A DNA stretch of 64,000 bases from Eubacteriales bacterium. GTDB taxonomy: Bacteria; Bacillota; Clostridia; Christensenellales; CAG-138. Below the pieces are notes generated by a model that was not told the DNA's origin, did not search any database, and saw only the letters and a program-made list of their open reading frames with translations. Positions 44,838-53,589 of the stretch are shown here, in pieces. Made by a program: the position numbers and the translations under genes. The stretch covers positions 19,304-83,303 of the forward strand of contig JAJFTI010000004.1 of assembly GCA_021373115.1 (NCBI GenBank), in the 5' to 3' direction. The first letter of the stretch is position 1, and each line of letters starts with the position of its first letter.

Positions 44838-45986
44838 GTGCGAAACAGAAAAGAGTCCGAAAGAAAGCCGGATTTGCCGTTGAACAAAAAAACGCTCAAC
44901 CGAATCTTTCTGCTGACGGCGGCGGGCGTGCTGCTGCTGCTGGGCTTGGTCGGCGCACTGCGCGCCATGCGGCCGGATGTGCAGACGGAGCCGGTTTTAG
45001 TTGAGCAGGCACAGCCGGAACGCATTGATGTGGAAGCGGTGGTGAGCACGCCGGAACCAACGCAGGAACCGGTATCCTACCAGAATTCGGTGACGCTTCT
45101 CGTTGACCGCGAGCCGGTTTTTACACTCGAATCGGAATTTGCGGCCAAGCAGATGCTCTGGGAGTATCTCTCCGGCCTTGCGGCTGCGCCGGAAGGGGAG
45201 CGCTTTATTTCCGCAAGGTTCGACTGTGAACTGATCGTTACGCAAGCCGATCCCTATATAAAACCGCTTTCGGCGGACGATGCGCTTGCCAAACTGCGGG
45301 AGAATCCCGCGCTTGTACCCGTTTGTGTGACAACGCTGAAAATCGAGCGCACAGAGACAAGCCCGCAAATCACGCAGACGGCGGAAAGTGCGCTGCCAAA
45401 AGGCGCGCGCATGGTGACCCAGCTTGGCGCGGGCGCAGTCAACGAAACCTGCGTGGAGACGGTCTACCGCGCGGGGCAGATTCTATCCTCCGGCGCGCCG
45501 GTTACGAATACGCTGCGCGAGGCGCGCGCAACCATCCTGCGGGTCGGGACCTACACGAAAGGCAAAACCTCCGGAACGCCGGACCGTCTGGAAGGGCCAA
45601 AGGGCAAGGATAAGGGCGAGTTGAAACTTTCCTACCCCATGCGTGGCCAGGTGACGAGCTATTTCGGTTATGTGGAAGGCAAGATGAACTTTGGCCTGAA
45701 CATGACCAACGATGCGGGAACGAAGATCACCGCGCCCGGCGAAGGCGTTGTGGTGTACTGCGGGGAACGCGGCGCGTATGGATTCGTGGTGGACATCGAC
45801 CATGGCAATGGCTTTGTCTCGCGGCTGACGCATCTGAGCGACGTGCAGGTCGAGATGAATCAGCGCGTGTTTCTGGGGGACGCTCTCGGCGTGCTCGCCG
45901 CGGACGAGGACGGCGGAAAACCGCCCTTCCACTATGAACTGATCATCGACGGAATTCCGTATAACCCGCTGTATTATATCGATTGA
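44838..45986 (+). CDS. membrane-anchored G5 plus degenerate M23 peptidase-like protein
   Basis: 382 residues. A basic N-terminus and one membrane helix (about 21-43) are followed by an extracytoplasmic region, a G5-like domain (GARMVTQLGAGAV to ATILRVGT) and a C-terminal LytM/M23 fold. The metal ligands are mostly altered: the usual HxGxD is NFGLN, while THLS and FHYEL keep one His each. It is therefore likely non-catalytic, like SpoIIQ or EnvC-type regulators. GTG start with AAGGTGAG about 11 bases upstream. Directly downstream of the SpoIID-like gene, so a SpoIID-SpoIIQ-like partnership is inferred. Confidence 0.85.
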   Translation: MRNRKESERKPDLPLNKKTLNRIFLLTAAGVLLLLGLVGALRAMRPDVQTEPVLVEQAQPERIDVEAVVSTPEPTQEPVSYQNSVTLLVDREPVFTLESEFAAKQMLWEYLSGLAAAPEGERFISARFDCELIVTQADPYIKPLSADDALAKLRENPALVPVCVTTLKIERTETSPQITQTAESALPKGARMVTQLGAGAVNETCVETVYRAGQILSSGAPVTNTLREARATILRVGTYTKGKTSGTPDRLEGPKGKDKGELKLSYPMRGQVTSYFGYVEGKMNFGLNMTNDAGTKITAPGEGVVVYCGERGAYGFVVDIDHGNGFVSRLTHLSDVQVEMNQRVFLGDALGVLAADEDGGKPPFHYELIIDGIPYNPLYYID

Positions 45987-46003
45987 TTCCTTCCAAAACA
46001 AAA

Positions 46004-46023
46004 ACAGGATGGCGAGCGTCCTG
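46004..46023. repeat. left, degenerate copy of a junction hairpin
   Basis: Starts with ACAGGATGGCG, as does the perfect palindrome at 46693-46716, and ends with TCCTG, but the right arm has lost CCA. It follows the stop of the M23-like gene. Confidence 0.6.
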
Positions 46024-46067
46024 CCTTCTTATGTACCGTAAATAAAAAGCATATAAAACTTGGAGTA

Positions 46068-46643
46068 CTATTTGTATTTTGGTTTATTAACCGTGGCATG
46101 TACACCTTGAAAGTTATAATACGATAGAAATATACTATCGAATTCCAAAAAGTACTCTCTGAACTGGGCAAATAAATCAAATCGTTCCTTTAACTTTATT
46201 TCATAAATTTGTTGGTTGCTGCTTGCCTCAGATCCAGAAAGCTCATCTTGAACAAGGACTATTCTATTGTATGTCTCGTAAATCCTATTAAGATAATCCG
46301 TAACATCCTCTCCAAATAGATATTCTATGCCTCTCGTGCCTTGGGAGAGGTCACTCATATCTCTAGGTGACACTTGGTTGTTTGCAGCAATTCTATCAAG
46401 AGAGTCGTGTATGCAACTGCTAATTTTCAGGCGATTTTCGAGTAATTCAATGCATATTTGTGTTTGTTGTAATTCATTCTGATGAGCCATGAAATCTGTA
46501 CTTCTTTTTTTTTCCTTCTTTTGCCATTTGCTTTGGAATATTATTAGCAAAGTGGTAACTAATGCAAAAAACAAAGATGTTAAACTCGGAATTATCCAAT
46601 TAAGGTGCTCTTTTACATATAACCACATATCTACCCAATCCAT
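46068..46643 (-). CDS. unrecognised AT-rich membrane protein
   Basis: 191 residues in AT-rich DNA unlike its neighbours. One hydrophobic helix (about 15-36) is followed by a long, charged, mostly helical cytoplasmic region that may be coiled coil (about 45-190), with words such as QQTQICIELLENRLKI and VTDYLNRIYETYNRI. GAGGAGG precedes the ATG at 46643; the frame continues upstream to 46694 without support. No family or catalytic motif was recognised. It lies between two convergent host genes and is bounded by related hairpins. Confidence 0.65.
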   Translation of the reverse strand: MDWVDMWLYVKEHLNWIIPSLTSLFFALVTTLLIIFQSKWQKKEKKRSTDFMAHQNELQQTQICIELLENRLKISSCIHDSLDRIAANNQVSPRDMSDLSQGTRGIEYLFGEDVTDYLNRIYETYNRIVLVQDELSGSEASSNQQIYEIKLKERFDLFAQFREYFLEFDSIFLSYYNFQGVHATVNKPKYK

Positions 46644-46692
46644 CTTACTACCTCCTCGAAATACACATATTGATGATATTATACTACATAAC

Positions 46693-46716
46693 ACAGGATG
46701 GCGCGCGCCATCCTGT
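46693..46716. terminator. perfect 24-base palindrome, right hairpin of the insert
   Basis: ACAGGATGGCGC meets its exact complement GCGCCATCCTGT with no spacer, followed on the plus strand by TTTATTCTT. It probably terminated the rightward M23 gene before the AT-rich DNA arrived. Confidence 0.75.
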
Positions 46717-46728
46717 TTATTCTTGCCG

Positions 46729-47343
46729 TTATTTCAGTTCCTGCAATCGCGCTTCGAGCTTCTTTTTCACTCGCTGGATTGCGTTATCCACGCTCTTGGT
46801 CGAAATTTGCAGCGCGTCGGCAATTTGCTGATAGGAATACCCGTAGAGGTAGAGTCCCAGTGCGCTATGCTCCAACTTGCTCAGCGAGTGCTCGATGCTG
46901 TCCGCCACCGCCGCATAGTTTTCGCGGCCAATGAGCACCTCCTCGGGATCCGTCATACGGGAACTGGTCAGCACGTCGATCAGCGGACGTTCGTTGTCTC
47001 CTTCAAATACGGAGCGGTTGAAGGAGATATAGGTGTTCAGCGGCATGTGCTTTTTACGCGTGGCGCCCTTGATGGCGCTGATAATCTGGCGCGTAATGCA
47101 AAGCTCCGCAAACGAGCGAAACGAAACCTGCCGGTCGAACGAATAGTCCAGCACCGCCTTGTACAGACCGATCATGCCTTCCTGAATGATATCCTCCCGA
47201 TCCGCGCCAATCAGAAAGTACGTGCGCGCGCGGCTGCGGACAATCTGTTTGTAGCGGGCGTACAGCGCATCCTCGGCGCGCGTGTCCCCGGCGCGGTGCA
47301 GCGAGAGCAGCTCCTCATCGGAAAGCGCCTCGTAATCCTTCAT
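46729..47343 (-). CDS. sigH: sigma-70 family factor, SigH-like
   Basis: 204 residues. Region 2 reads EDIIQEGMIGLYKAVLDY with RQVSFRSFAELCITRQI; region 4 reads LEHSALGLYLYGYSYQQIADALQISTKSVDNAIQR. This matches the SigH (Spo0H) branch, which drives early sporulation and stationary-phase genes. Its start overlaps rlmB by four bases, and mrnC lies upstream, the conserved mrnC-rlmB-sigH order in Firmicutes. That context supports the assignment over other alternative sigma factors. Confidence 0.92.
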   Translation of the reverse strand: MKDYEALSDEELLSLHRAGDTRAEDALYARYKQIVRSRARTYFLIGADREDIIQEGMIGLYKAVLDYSFDRQVSFRSFAELCITRQIISAIKGATRKKHMPLNTYISFNRSVFEGDNERPLIDVLTSSRMTDPEEVLIGRENYAAVADSIEHSLSKLEHSALGLYLYGYSYQQIADALQISTKSVDNAIQRVKKKLEARLQELK

Positions 47344-48836
47344 TCCGCGAGATCCTGGCGCTTTTTTTCAAACATGAGCACGCCTGCGGCAACGCCCGCA
47401 TTGAGAGAACCGATTTTGCCATATTGCGGAATGGCGACGAGAAAATCGCATTTTTCCTTCGTGAGCTTGCTCATTCCGTCCCCTTCGCCGCCGATGACCA
47501 GCGCGAGCGGGCCGTTGAGCCCCTGCTTATTCATTGGCCGGCCGGCCATATCCGCGCCCGCGACCCAGAGTTTTGCGCGTTTTAGCTCATCCAGCGCGGC
47601 GGGGATATTCACCACGCGCGCAATCTTAACATGTTCCGTTGCGCCCGCGCTGGCCTTGACCGTTGCGGCGGTGACGGAGGCGCTCCGGCGCTTGCCGATG
47701 ACCACGCCATGCGCGCCCGCACACTCCGCGCTGCGGATGATGGAGCCGAGGTTGTGCGGGTCGAGAATCCCGTCCAGAACGACGACGAACGGGTCTTCGC
47801 CCTTTTCCCGCGCAACCGAGAGAATATCCGCAACGGTGCAGTATTCCACGCCTGCCGCGTACGCGACGATGCCCTGATGGTTGCCGGGTTTTCCGCCGTG
47901 GCCAAAGGGCAGGCAGATTTCGTCGAGATGGCGCTTGTCCACCTCGCGGATGACGAGCTTGCGTTCGCGGGCAAGGCCGAGAATCTCCCGCAGAGACCCG
48001 TCCGGATCACCGACCACTTCGATGCGGTCGATGCTTCGTTCGGCTTTGATGGCTTCCTTCACCGCGTTGCGTCCAAGGATCAGGAATGGCAGTTCGTCCG
48101 GTTCGCGGGAGTTGTCGTCATCTTCAAGCAGACGGTCGCGAAGATTCATTTCTTCCCCGCGGCGATCCTCATAGGGAGCACGTTTGCCGTAAGGTTTCTT
48201 TTCGTAAGGCTTTTTCTCATAGGGTTTGGATTCCGTCGAACGCTCGCCAAAGGGCTTTTTGTAGCCGCCCTGCGGCTTGTCGCCATAGGTGCGATTGCCC
48301 TGGTAGCCCGCGCCCTGCGGCTTGTCGCCGTAGGTCTTTTTCCCCTGATAACCGGCGCCCTGCGGCTTATCGCCGTAGGTCTTTTTCCCCTGATAACCGG
48401 CGCTCTGCGGTTTATCGCCGAAAGAGCGTTTGCCTTGATAGCCCTCACCTTGCGGTTTATCGCCGTAGGAACGATTCCCCTGATAGCCTGTCCCTTGCGG
48501 TTTATCGCCGTAAGAGCGTTTGCCTTGATAGCCCTCGCCTTGCGGTTTATCGCCGTAGGAACGATTCCCCTGATAGCCTGCCCCTTGCGGTTTATCGCCG
48601 TAGGAACGATTCCCCTGATAGCCTGCCCCTTGCGGTTTATCGCCGTAGGTCTTTTTCCCCTGATAACCGGCGCTCTGCGGTTTGTCGCCGTAACTCTTCT
48701 TTCCCTGATATCCACCCTCCGTTTTTTGTCCGTAGGGCTTCTTCCCCTGGTAGCCGCCCTTCTTTTCGCCGCCGGTATAGTTACCGGAGCCTTTGTTTTG
48801 ACCGCCGCGGTCGGAACCGTACTGTTTTTGCGGCAT
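47340..48836 (-). CDS. rlmB: 23S rRNA (guanosine2251-2'-O)-methyltransferase with N-terminal tandem repeat
   Basis: The C-terminal 250 residues are a normal TrmH-type SPOUT methyltransferase: ILGRNAVKEAI, LDPHNLGSIIRSAECAGA, GGEGDGMS and GSLNAGVAAGVLMFE. Before it lies an unusual N-terminal region of about 210 residues. It contains eleven copies of a 15-residue unit, GYQGKKSYGDKPQGA-like, and then KKPYEKKPYGKR. The region is basic, Gly/Tyr-rich and expected to be disordered and RNA-binding. The frame is continuous. TGAGGATAG precedes the ATG. The gene overlaps sigH and follows mrnC by 57 bases. Confidence 0.93.
   Translation of the reverse strand: MPQKQYGSDRGGQNKGSGNYTGGEKKGGYQGKKPYGQKTEGGYQGKKSYGDKPQSAGYQGKKTYGDKPQGAGYQGNRSYGDKPQGAGYQGNRSYGDKPQGEGYQGKRSYGDKPQGTGYQGNRSYGDKPQGEGYQGKRSFGDKPQSAGYQGKKTYGDKPQGAGYQGKKTYGDKPQGAGYQGNRTYGDKPQGGYKKPFGERSTESKPYEKKPYEKKPYGKRAPYEDRRGEEMNLRDRLLEDDDNSREPDELPFLILGRNAVKEAIKAERSIDRIEVVGDPDGSLREILGLARERKLVIREVDKRHLDEICLPFGHGGKPGNHQGIVAYAAGVEYCTVADILSVAREKGEDPFVVVLDGILDPHNLGSIIRSAECAGAHGVVIGKRRSASVTAATVKASAGATEHVKIARVVNIPAALDELKRAKLWVAGADMAGRPMNKQGLNGPLALVIGGEGDGMSKLTKEKCDFLVAIPQYGKIGSLNAGVAAGVLMFEKKRQDLAE
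48266..48755. repeat. 45-bp coding tandem repeat in rlmB
   Basis: About eleven imperfect in-phase units coding for GYQG-(K/N)(K/R)-(S/T)(Y/F)-GDKPQ plus two residues. Variant units are interleaved (KKT, NRS, KRS types), suggesting past unequal exchange. Confidence 0.93.
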
Positions 48837-48892
48837 AAAATTCTATCCTCATTTCAAATTAAAGTAGTGTTGTGTTCCAAATTGGCCTCTCT

Positions 48893-49315
48893 TCACGATC
48901 CGGTTGAAAAGAAGTATTCCATCAGTTCATTCAGCCGCGTGTCGTTTCCGCTGAGAAACAGCCAGCCAATCAATGCCTCCAGACCCGTCGCCGTGTGGTA
49001 GTCCGCGGCGGACGCGTTTTTTGGCATGGTGCCGCTGTGCGCATTGCGCCCGCGCTTGAACAGCGCGAGCTCCTCTTCGCTCAAGTGCGGTTCTATCCGG
49101 CGGAAAGCCGCCGCCTGCCCCGCCGCGCAGACAAATCGGCTTGCGGCGATGTGCAGCTCGTGCGGCGTTCGCGCAAACTGATCGTTCAGATAGACGCGCG
49201 CATACAGGTCGCAAACGGTGTCGCCGATTTGCGCGAGCGCCAGCGGCGAGAGCAGCCGCGGGTTCGTGCAGAGATTGGCATGCGTTGCGTGCCGTATTTC
49301 ATCAATCATGGCCAT
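48893..49315 (-). CDS. mrnC: Mini-ribonuclease III
   Basis: Small RNase III-like enzyme without a double-stranded RNA-binding domain, maturing 23S rRNA. LALAQIGDTVCDLYARVYL contains the first acidic catalytic motif, FKRGRNAH the middle helix, and YHTATGLEALIGWLFLSG the second acidic motif. Length of about 140 residues is correct. The start is uncertain: ATG at 49315 or 49309, neither with a strong ribosome site. It leads the mrnC-rlmB-sigH unit; cysS, its common neighbour, is absent. Confidence 0.92.
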   Translation of the reverse strand: MAMIDEIRHATHANLCTNPRLLSPLALAQIGDTVCDLYARVYLNDQFARTPHELHIAASRFVCAAGQAAAFRRIEPHLSEEELALFKRGRNAHSGTMPKNASAADYHTATGLEALIGWLFLSGNDTRLNELMEYFFSTGS

Positions 49316-49379
49316 ACACAATTATTTTATCTGTTTATCGGGGGTAACGCAAGGAATAATGCGACTGCGGCTTATGAGA

Positions 49380-49430
49380 CCAAAAAGAATACGGCGAGCC
49401 GCTTTCTTTGCGGCCCGCCGCTATTGGCAG
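49380..49430 (-). terminator. terminator of htpG
   Basis: On the minus strand GCGGCGGGCCGC pairs with GCGGCTCGCCG (one wobble) around AAAGAAA, then ATTCTTTTT. Confidence 0.75.
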
Positions 49431-49467
49431 GGCAAGGGGCAAGGGCAGCGCCCCCGTCGATTTCCCC

Positions 49468-51348
49468 TTAAACCATCAGCTCGCAGATCGCGTTAGAAAA
49501 CGCAACCGGATCCTCAACGGGCAGCCCCTCAATCAGCAGCGCCTGGTCATAGAGCAGAGTCGCGTACTTTGCTACCCGCGCGTCGTCCGCGCCAAGACCC
49601 GCGAGCACGCCGAATACGGGGTGCGCGGGGTTGATCTCCAGTACGCGTTCGGCTTTGACGGCGCCATCCGAAACCGGCATGGAGGCAAGCACCTTCTCCA
49701 TCTCGATGGTGAGCGGACCGTCGCTCGTTAAGCAGACGGGCGAACTCTTGAGCCGGTCGCTCAGGCGAACATCCTTTACCTTGCCGGAGAGCGCTTCTTT
49801 CAACGCGGCGAGAATATCCTTGTGTTCCTCCTGCGCGCGCTCCTGCGCCCGCTTCTCCTCCTCCGAAACGAGGTTGAGATCCGCATCGGACACCGACTTG
49901 AAGGTCTTTTCGAGGTAAGTGCCGAGCATCCGGACGGCGAATTCGTCCACGTCGTCCGTCATACAGAGGATATCGTAACCCTGGTCGCGGACGCGCTCGG
50001 TCTGCGGCAGTTTCATGGCGCGTTCGACCGTTTCGGCGCAGGCGTAGTAAATGTGCTTCTGGTCCTCCTTCATCGCGTCCACGTATTCCTTCAGCGAAAC
50101 GAGCTTGTTCTGCGCCGCGCTGTGGAAGAGCACGAGGTCGGAGAGGAAGTCCTTGTTCATGCCGTATTCGCTGTAAAGGCCGTACTTGATCGGCAGGCGG
50201 AAGCTGGAATAGAACGACTCGTACTTCTCACGGTCGTTGTCCATGAGCTTCTTGAGCTCGCTCTTGATCCGCTTTTTCAGCGTAACGGCAATCGTTTTCA
50301 GCTGGCGGTCATGTTGCAGCAGTTCGCGGGAAATGTTGAGCGAAAGATCGCTCGAATCCACGAGTCCGGCGACGAAACCGAAATAATCCGGCAGCAGGTC
50401 CGCGCACTTATCCATAATGAGTACGCCGCTCGAATAGAGCTGTAAACCCCGCTGAAACTCCTTGGCGTAGAAATCATAGGGCGGATTTTTCGGAATGTAT
50501 AAAAGCGCATCGTAACTGACCACGCCCTCGCCGCTGAAATGGATTGTCAGGAGCGGGTCTTCGTATTCATGGAACTTGCTCTTGTAGAACTCGTTATACT
50601 CGTTTTCCTTGATTTCACTCTTCGCTTTTTTCCAGAGCGGAATCATGCTATTGAACGTTTCGTCCTCGGCAACGGTCTCCGTATCGCCCGGGTCGCCGTT
50701 CTTGGGACGCGTGTGCTCCGTGAGCATGCGGATGGGGTAACGGATATAATCGGAGTACTGCTTGACAAGCGAGGAGAGCGTATAGTCGCTCAGAAAACGA
50801 TCGTAGTTTTCGTCCTCGGTGTTTGGCTTGATTTCGAGGGTAACGACGGTGCCGACCTCCGGCTTTTCCGCCGCCGTAATCGTATACCCCTCGCGCCCCG
50901 CGCTTTCCCAGAGCCAGGCTTCCTCGCTGCCGTAGGCGCGGGAAAGAACCTTAACGTCGGTTGCGACCATAAACGAGGAATAGAACCCAACGCCGAACTG
51001 GCCGATGATATCCACCGCGTCGCCGGTGTCGTGATCCTTTTTAAACGCGAGCGTACCGCTTTTGGCGATGGTGCCGAGGTTTTCGTCCAACTCTTCCTTG
51101 GTCATGCCGATGCCGTTGTCCGAAATGGTCAAAAGGCGCTTGTCCTTGTCCACCGCGAGCCGGATTTCAAAATCGTCCCGTGATTTACCAACCTTGTCGT
51201 CGGTCAGCGAAAGGAAATAGAGCTTATCGATCGCGTCGCTTGCGTTGCTGATCAGCTCGCGCAGGAAGATCTCCTTATGCGTATAGATCGAGTCGATCAT
51301 CAGGTCAAGGATACGCCGCGATTCCGCTTTAAATTGCTTTTTTGCCAT
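49468..51348 (-). CDS. htpG: molecular chaperone HtpG (Hsp90)
   Basis: 626-residue Hsp90. The N-terminal ATPase has FLRELISNASDAIDKL, LTISDNGIGMTKEEL and IGQFGVGFYSSFMVA. The middle domain (NISRELLQHDRQLK) and the C-terminal dimerisation domain are complete. There is no Zn-binding or organelle extension. The promoter is directly overlapped on its downstream side by a perfect CIRCE element, so HrcA repression and heat induction are predicted. A terminator follows. Confidence 0.97.
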   Translation of the reverse strand: MAKKQFKAESRRILDLMIDSIYTHKEIFLRELISNASDAIDKLYFLSLTDDKVGKSRDDFEIRLAVDKDKRLLTISDNGIGMTKEELDENLGTIAKSGTLAFKKDHDTGDAVDIIGQFGVGFYSSFMVATDVKVLSRAYGSEEAWLWESAGREGYTITAAEKPEVGTVVTLEIKPNTEDENYDRFLSDYTLSSLVKQYSDYIRYPIRMLTEHTRPKNGDPGDTETVAEDETFNSMIPLWKKAKSEIKENEYNEFYKSKFHEYEDPLLTIHFSGEGVVSYDALLYIPKNPPYDFYAKEFQRGLQLYSSGVLIMDKCADLLPDYFGFVAGLVDSSDLSLNISRELLQHDRQLKTIAVTLKKRIKSELKKLMDNDREKYESFYSSFRLPIKYGLYSEYGMNKDFLSDLVLFHSAAQNKLVSLKEYVDAMKEDQKHIYYACAETVERAMKLPQTERVRDQGYDILCMTDDVDEFAVRMLGTYLEKTFKSVSDADLNLVSEEEKRAQERAQEEHKDILAALKEALSGKVKDVRLSDRLKSSPVCLTSDGPLTIEMEKVLASMPVSDGAVKAERVLEINPAHPVFGVLAGLGADDARVAKYATLLYDQALLIEGLPVEDPVAFSNAICELMV

Positions 51349-51384
51349 GCAGTATGCGCCTCCGTGTTGAAATGCAAATCCTTG

Positions 51385-51411
51385 TTAGCACTCGAAACAA
51401 ACGAGTGCTAA
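51385..51411. promoter_or_regulatory. CIRCE element (HrcA operator) at htpG
   Basis: TTAGCACTC (51385-51393), nine bases, GAGTGCTAA (51403-51411): an exact match to the CIRCE consensus. It sits just after the leftward htpG -10 box, over the start of transcription. Confidence 0.97.
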
Positions 51412-51414
51412 TCT

Positions 51415-51443
51415 AGAATACAACGCTTTTCCCCCGTTTTCAA
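51415..51443 (-). promoter_or_regulatory. promoter of htpG
   Basis: Minus strand TTGAAA (51443-51438), 17 bases, TATTCT (51420-51415), directly next to CIRCE. Confidence 0.8.
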
Positions 51444-51557
51444 GCATCGCGGTGCGCTTCCACAATATTTTCACAATTTTCCATCGGGAAACGGGGAAAA
51501 GCGGAACCAATTGGCCAGAATACGTTGCCGGAAGCAGATATCGCAATCCGCAATCCG

Positions 51558-52418
51558 TCAGTCCGTTTGCTTGAACCCTTCCCCGTGTACCTCGGTTGCG
51601 TCGGTGACGAAGATAAATGCTTGCCTGTCGATCTGCTTGATCGCCTTGAGCGTTTGCGCAAAGGAGTTGCGCCGCGTGACCAGCATGAGCACGTGCTTGT
51701 CCCGCTTCGTATATCCGCCGCGTCCCTGCAGCACCGTTACCCCCCTGCCGAGATCGTCCGCCAGCAACGATAAAATATCATCTCCGCGCTCGGTGACGAT
51801 ATAGATCACCTTCGCATGATCGACGCCCTGCATGATCGCGTCGATCGTTCGCGTAGTCACAAAGATCGTGACAATGGAGTACAGTGCGACTTCGATGTTG
51901 CGAAAGACCAGTACGGCGAAGATGACGACCGTCGCGTCCACAATCAGAAGAAGAGACCCGACGGACGCGTTCGGGAAAACGCGGTTGAGCAGGAGACTGA
52001 TCAGGTCGGTTCCTCCCGTCGTTGCGCCGCGCACGAAAATGATGCCCATACCGGCGCCGCAGAGCACGCCGCCGAGTACGGAAGCAAGCAAAACGTTATT
52101 CGAATAGGGCGGCAGAATCCGTGAAAACAGCTCAAGAAACGCCGAGAGCAGCAGCGTTGTGAGAATGGTTTTGGAAAGCGGGCGGAACCCCAGTTTCCAC
52201 CAGGCAAGCGCAATGAGCGGAATGTTGAGGATCAGCGTCCAGATGCCGACGGATACCGGCGTGAAGGAAGCCAGCGCGGTCGCAAGGCCGGAGACCCCGC
52301 CCGGGGCGATATCGTTTGGAATCGTAAAGAGAACCAGCCCGGCAGCCACCATTGCGCTGCCCAGCACAAACGCGAGAATATCGAGCGCCCATGCACGGGC
52401 GGACTGTTTCATGCGCAT
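51558..52418 (-). CDS. YitT family membrane protein (DUF161/DUF2179)
   Basis: 286 residues. Five or six membrane helices with the family words IPNDIAPGGVSGLA and GATTGGTDL are followed by a C-terminal cytoplasmic DUF2179 domain (VIYIVTERGDDIL, GVTVLQGRGGYT). The family is very common in Firmicutes and has no settled function; a transport role is assumed. AAAGGACC precedes the ATG. It follows an M29 aminopeptidase gene on the same strand by 49 bases and may be cotranscribed. Confidence 0.9.
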   Translation of the reverse strand: MRMKQSARAWALDILAFVLGSAMVAAGLVLFTIPNDIAPGGVSGLATALASFTPVSVGIWTLILNIPLIALAWWKLGFRPLSKTILTTLLLSAFLELFSRILPPYSNNVLLASVLGGVLCGAGMGIIFVRGATTGGTDLISLLLNRVFPNASVGSLLLIVDATVVIFAVLVFRNIEVALYSIVTIFVTTRTIDAIMQGVDHAKVIYIVTERGDDILSLLADDLGRGVTVLQGRGGYTKRDKHVLMLVTRRNSFAQTLKAIKQIDRQAFIFVTDATEVHGEGFKQTD

Positions 52419-52467
52419 CCCGGTCCTTTCGAAAACCCGCGGTATGCGGGCGGCGGAACTTGGCTCA

Positions 52468-53589
52468 TTACGGATTCAGCCCCTGCAGCGATTCCGGCAG
52501 GAAGACGCCGTTTTTACGAATCAGCTTGCCGTCAAACCAGATTTCGCCGCCGCCGAACGCCTCCGTCTGAATGCAGACGATGTCCAGATGCAGCTGGCTT
52601 TTGTTGCCGTTGAACGCGTCCGCATAAGCGCAGCCGGGGGTGAGGTGGAACGACCCGCCGATCTTTTCGTCGTAGAGCGTGTTGCCAATGGACTTCGTTA
52701 CCGCGTTGTTGACGCCGATGGCAAACTCGCCGAGGTAGCGCGCGCCCTCGTCCGCGTCCAGCATTTCGTTGAACCCGGCGGCGTCCCCGTCGCAGCTCGC
52801 CTCGTCGATATGCCCGTTGCGGAACACGAAACGCGGGTTGTCGAATTTTTTGCCATAGCGCATGGCGGGCGTATTGTACTGAACCACGCCGTTGGCGCTC
52901 TCGCGGACGGGCGCGGTGTAGACTTCGCCGTCGGGAATGTTCAGTTCGCCGTTGCAGGGAACGACCGGAATATCCTTGATGGAGAGCGTTAAATCCGTAC
53001 CGGGGCCGACCAGACGCACAAGATCCGTTTTTTGCATGAGTTCCACAAGCGGTTCCATATCCCGCCCCATCTTCTCGTAATCCACAAGCGCGGCGGAAAG
53101 GAAGAAATCGAAGAAATCGTCGTAGCACATGCCGGCTTTCTGCGCGTCCGCCATGGTCGGCCAGTGCAGGTAGACCCAGCGGCGCTCGTCGATGATCCGG
53201 TCGCGCAGCGCGCGGCGCTGGTCGCGGTAGTAGGTCATGGCGCGGGTATCGACGGCGGAGAGCTCCGCGTCGTTTTCGTCCACGCCGATATCCACGTGCG
53301 CCGTGAGGTGATCCCAGTACTTCGTTTCCCATTCCAGCTGCGCGTCGATGGCGGGTTTCGCCGCTTCGAGGTGTTCGGGGTCGATAAACCCGAAGAACAG
53401 GCGGCTGAGCTCGTCGTCCGTCAGCTTGACAAATGGAACCGCGCCGACGGCGTGCGCCTTTTTTTGCAGCGCCTTGATGAGCGGTTTTGCGGGCAGGCTG
53501 CCGTTGATCTCAAAGAGCTCGCCTTTTTTGAGCTTGAGGGAGTAGGTTATGAGCAGGTCGGCAAGCCGATCGAGCCGTTCGTCACGCAT
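52468..53589 (-). CDS. M29 family aminopeptidase
   Basis: Thermophilic-aminopeptidase family (AmpS/PepS type), a dinuclear metal enzyme acting on peptide N-termini. Recognisable features are the N-terminal LADLLITYSLKLKKGE, the metal-site strands with NIPDGEVYTAP (Glu ligand), GEFAIGVN, and the late HLTPGCAYADA and QLHLDIVC segments. Length 373 residues is normal. AGGAGGAACC precedes the ATG. The protein is cytosolic with no signal peptide. Confidence 0.92.
   Translation of the reverse strand: MRDERLDRLADLLITYSLKLKKGELFEINGSLPAKPLIKALQKKAHAVGAVPFVKLTDDELSRLFFGFIDPEHLEAAKPAIDAQLEWETKYWDHLTAHVDIGVDENDAELSAVDTRAMTYYRDQRRALRDRIIDERRWVYLHWPTMADAQKAGMCYDDFFDFFLSAALVDYEKMGRDMEPLVELMQKTDLVRLVGPGTDLTLSIKDIPVVPCNGELNIPDGEVYTAPVRESANGVVQYNTPAMRYGKKFDNPRFVFRNGHIDEASCDGDAAGFNEMLDADEGARYLGEFAIGVNNAVTKSIGNTLYDEKIGGSFHLTPGCAYADAFNGNKSQLHLDIVCIQTEAFGGGEIWFDGKLIRKNGVFLPESLQGLNP

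Noticed and set aside
48266..48755. CRISPR-like array in the rlmB repeat
   Set aside because: The 45-bp units are contiguous, in frame and code for protein; there are no unique spacers.
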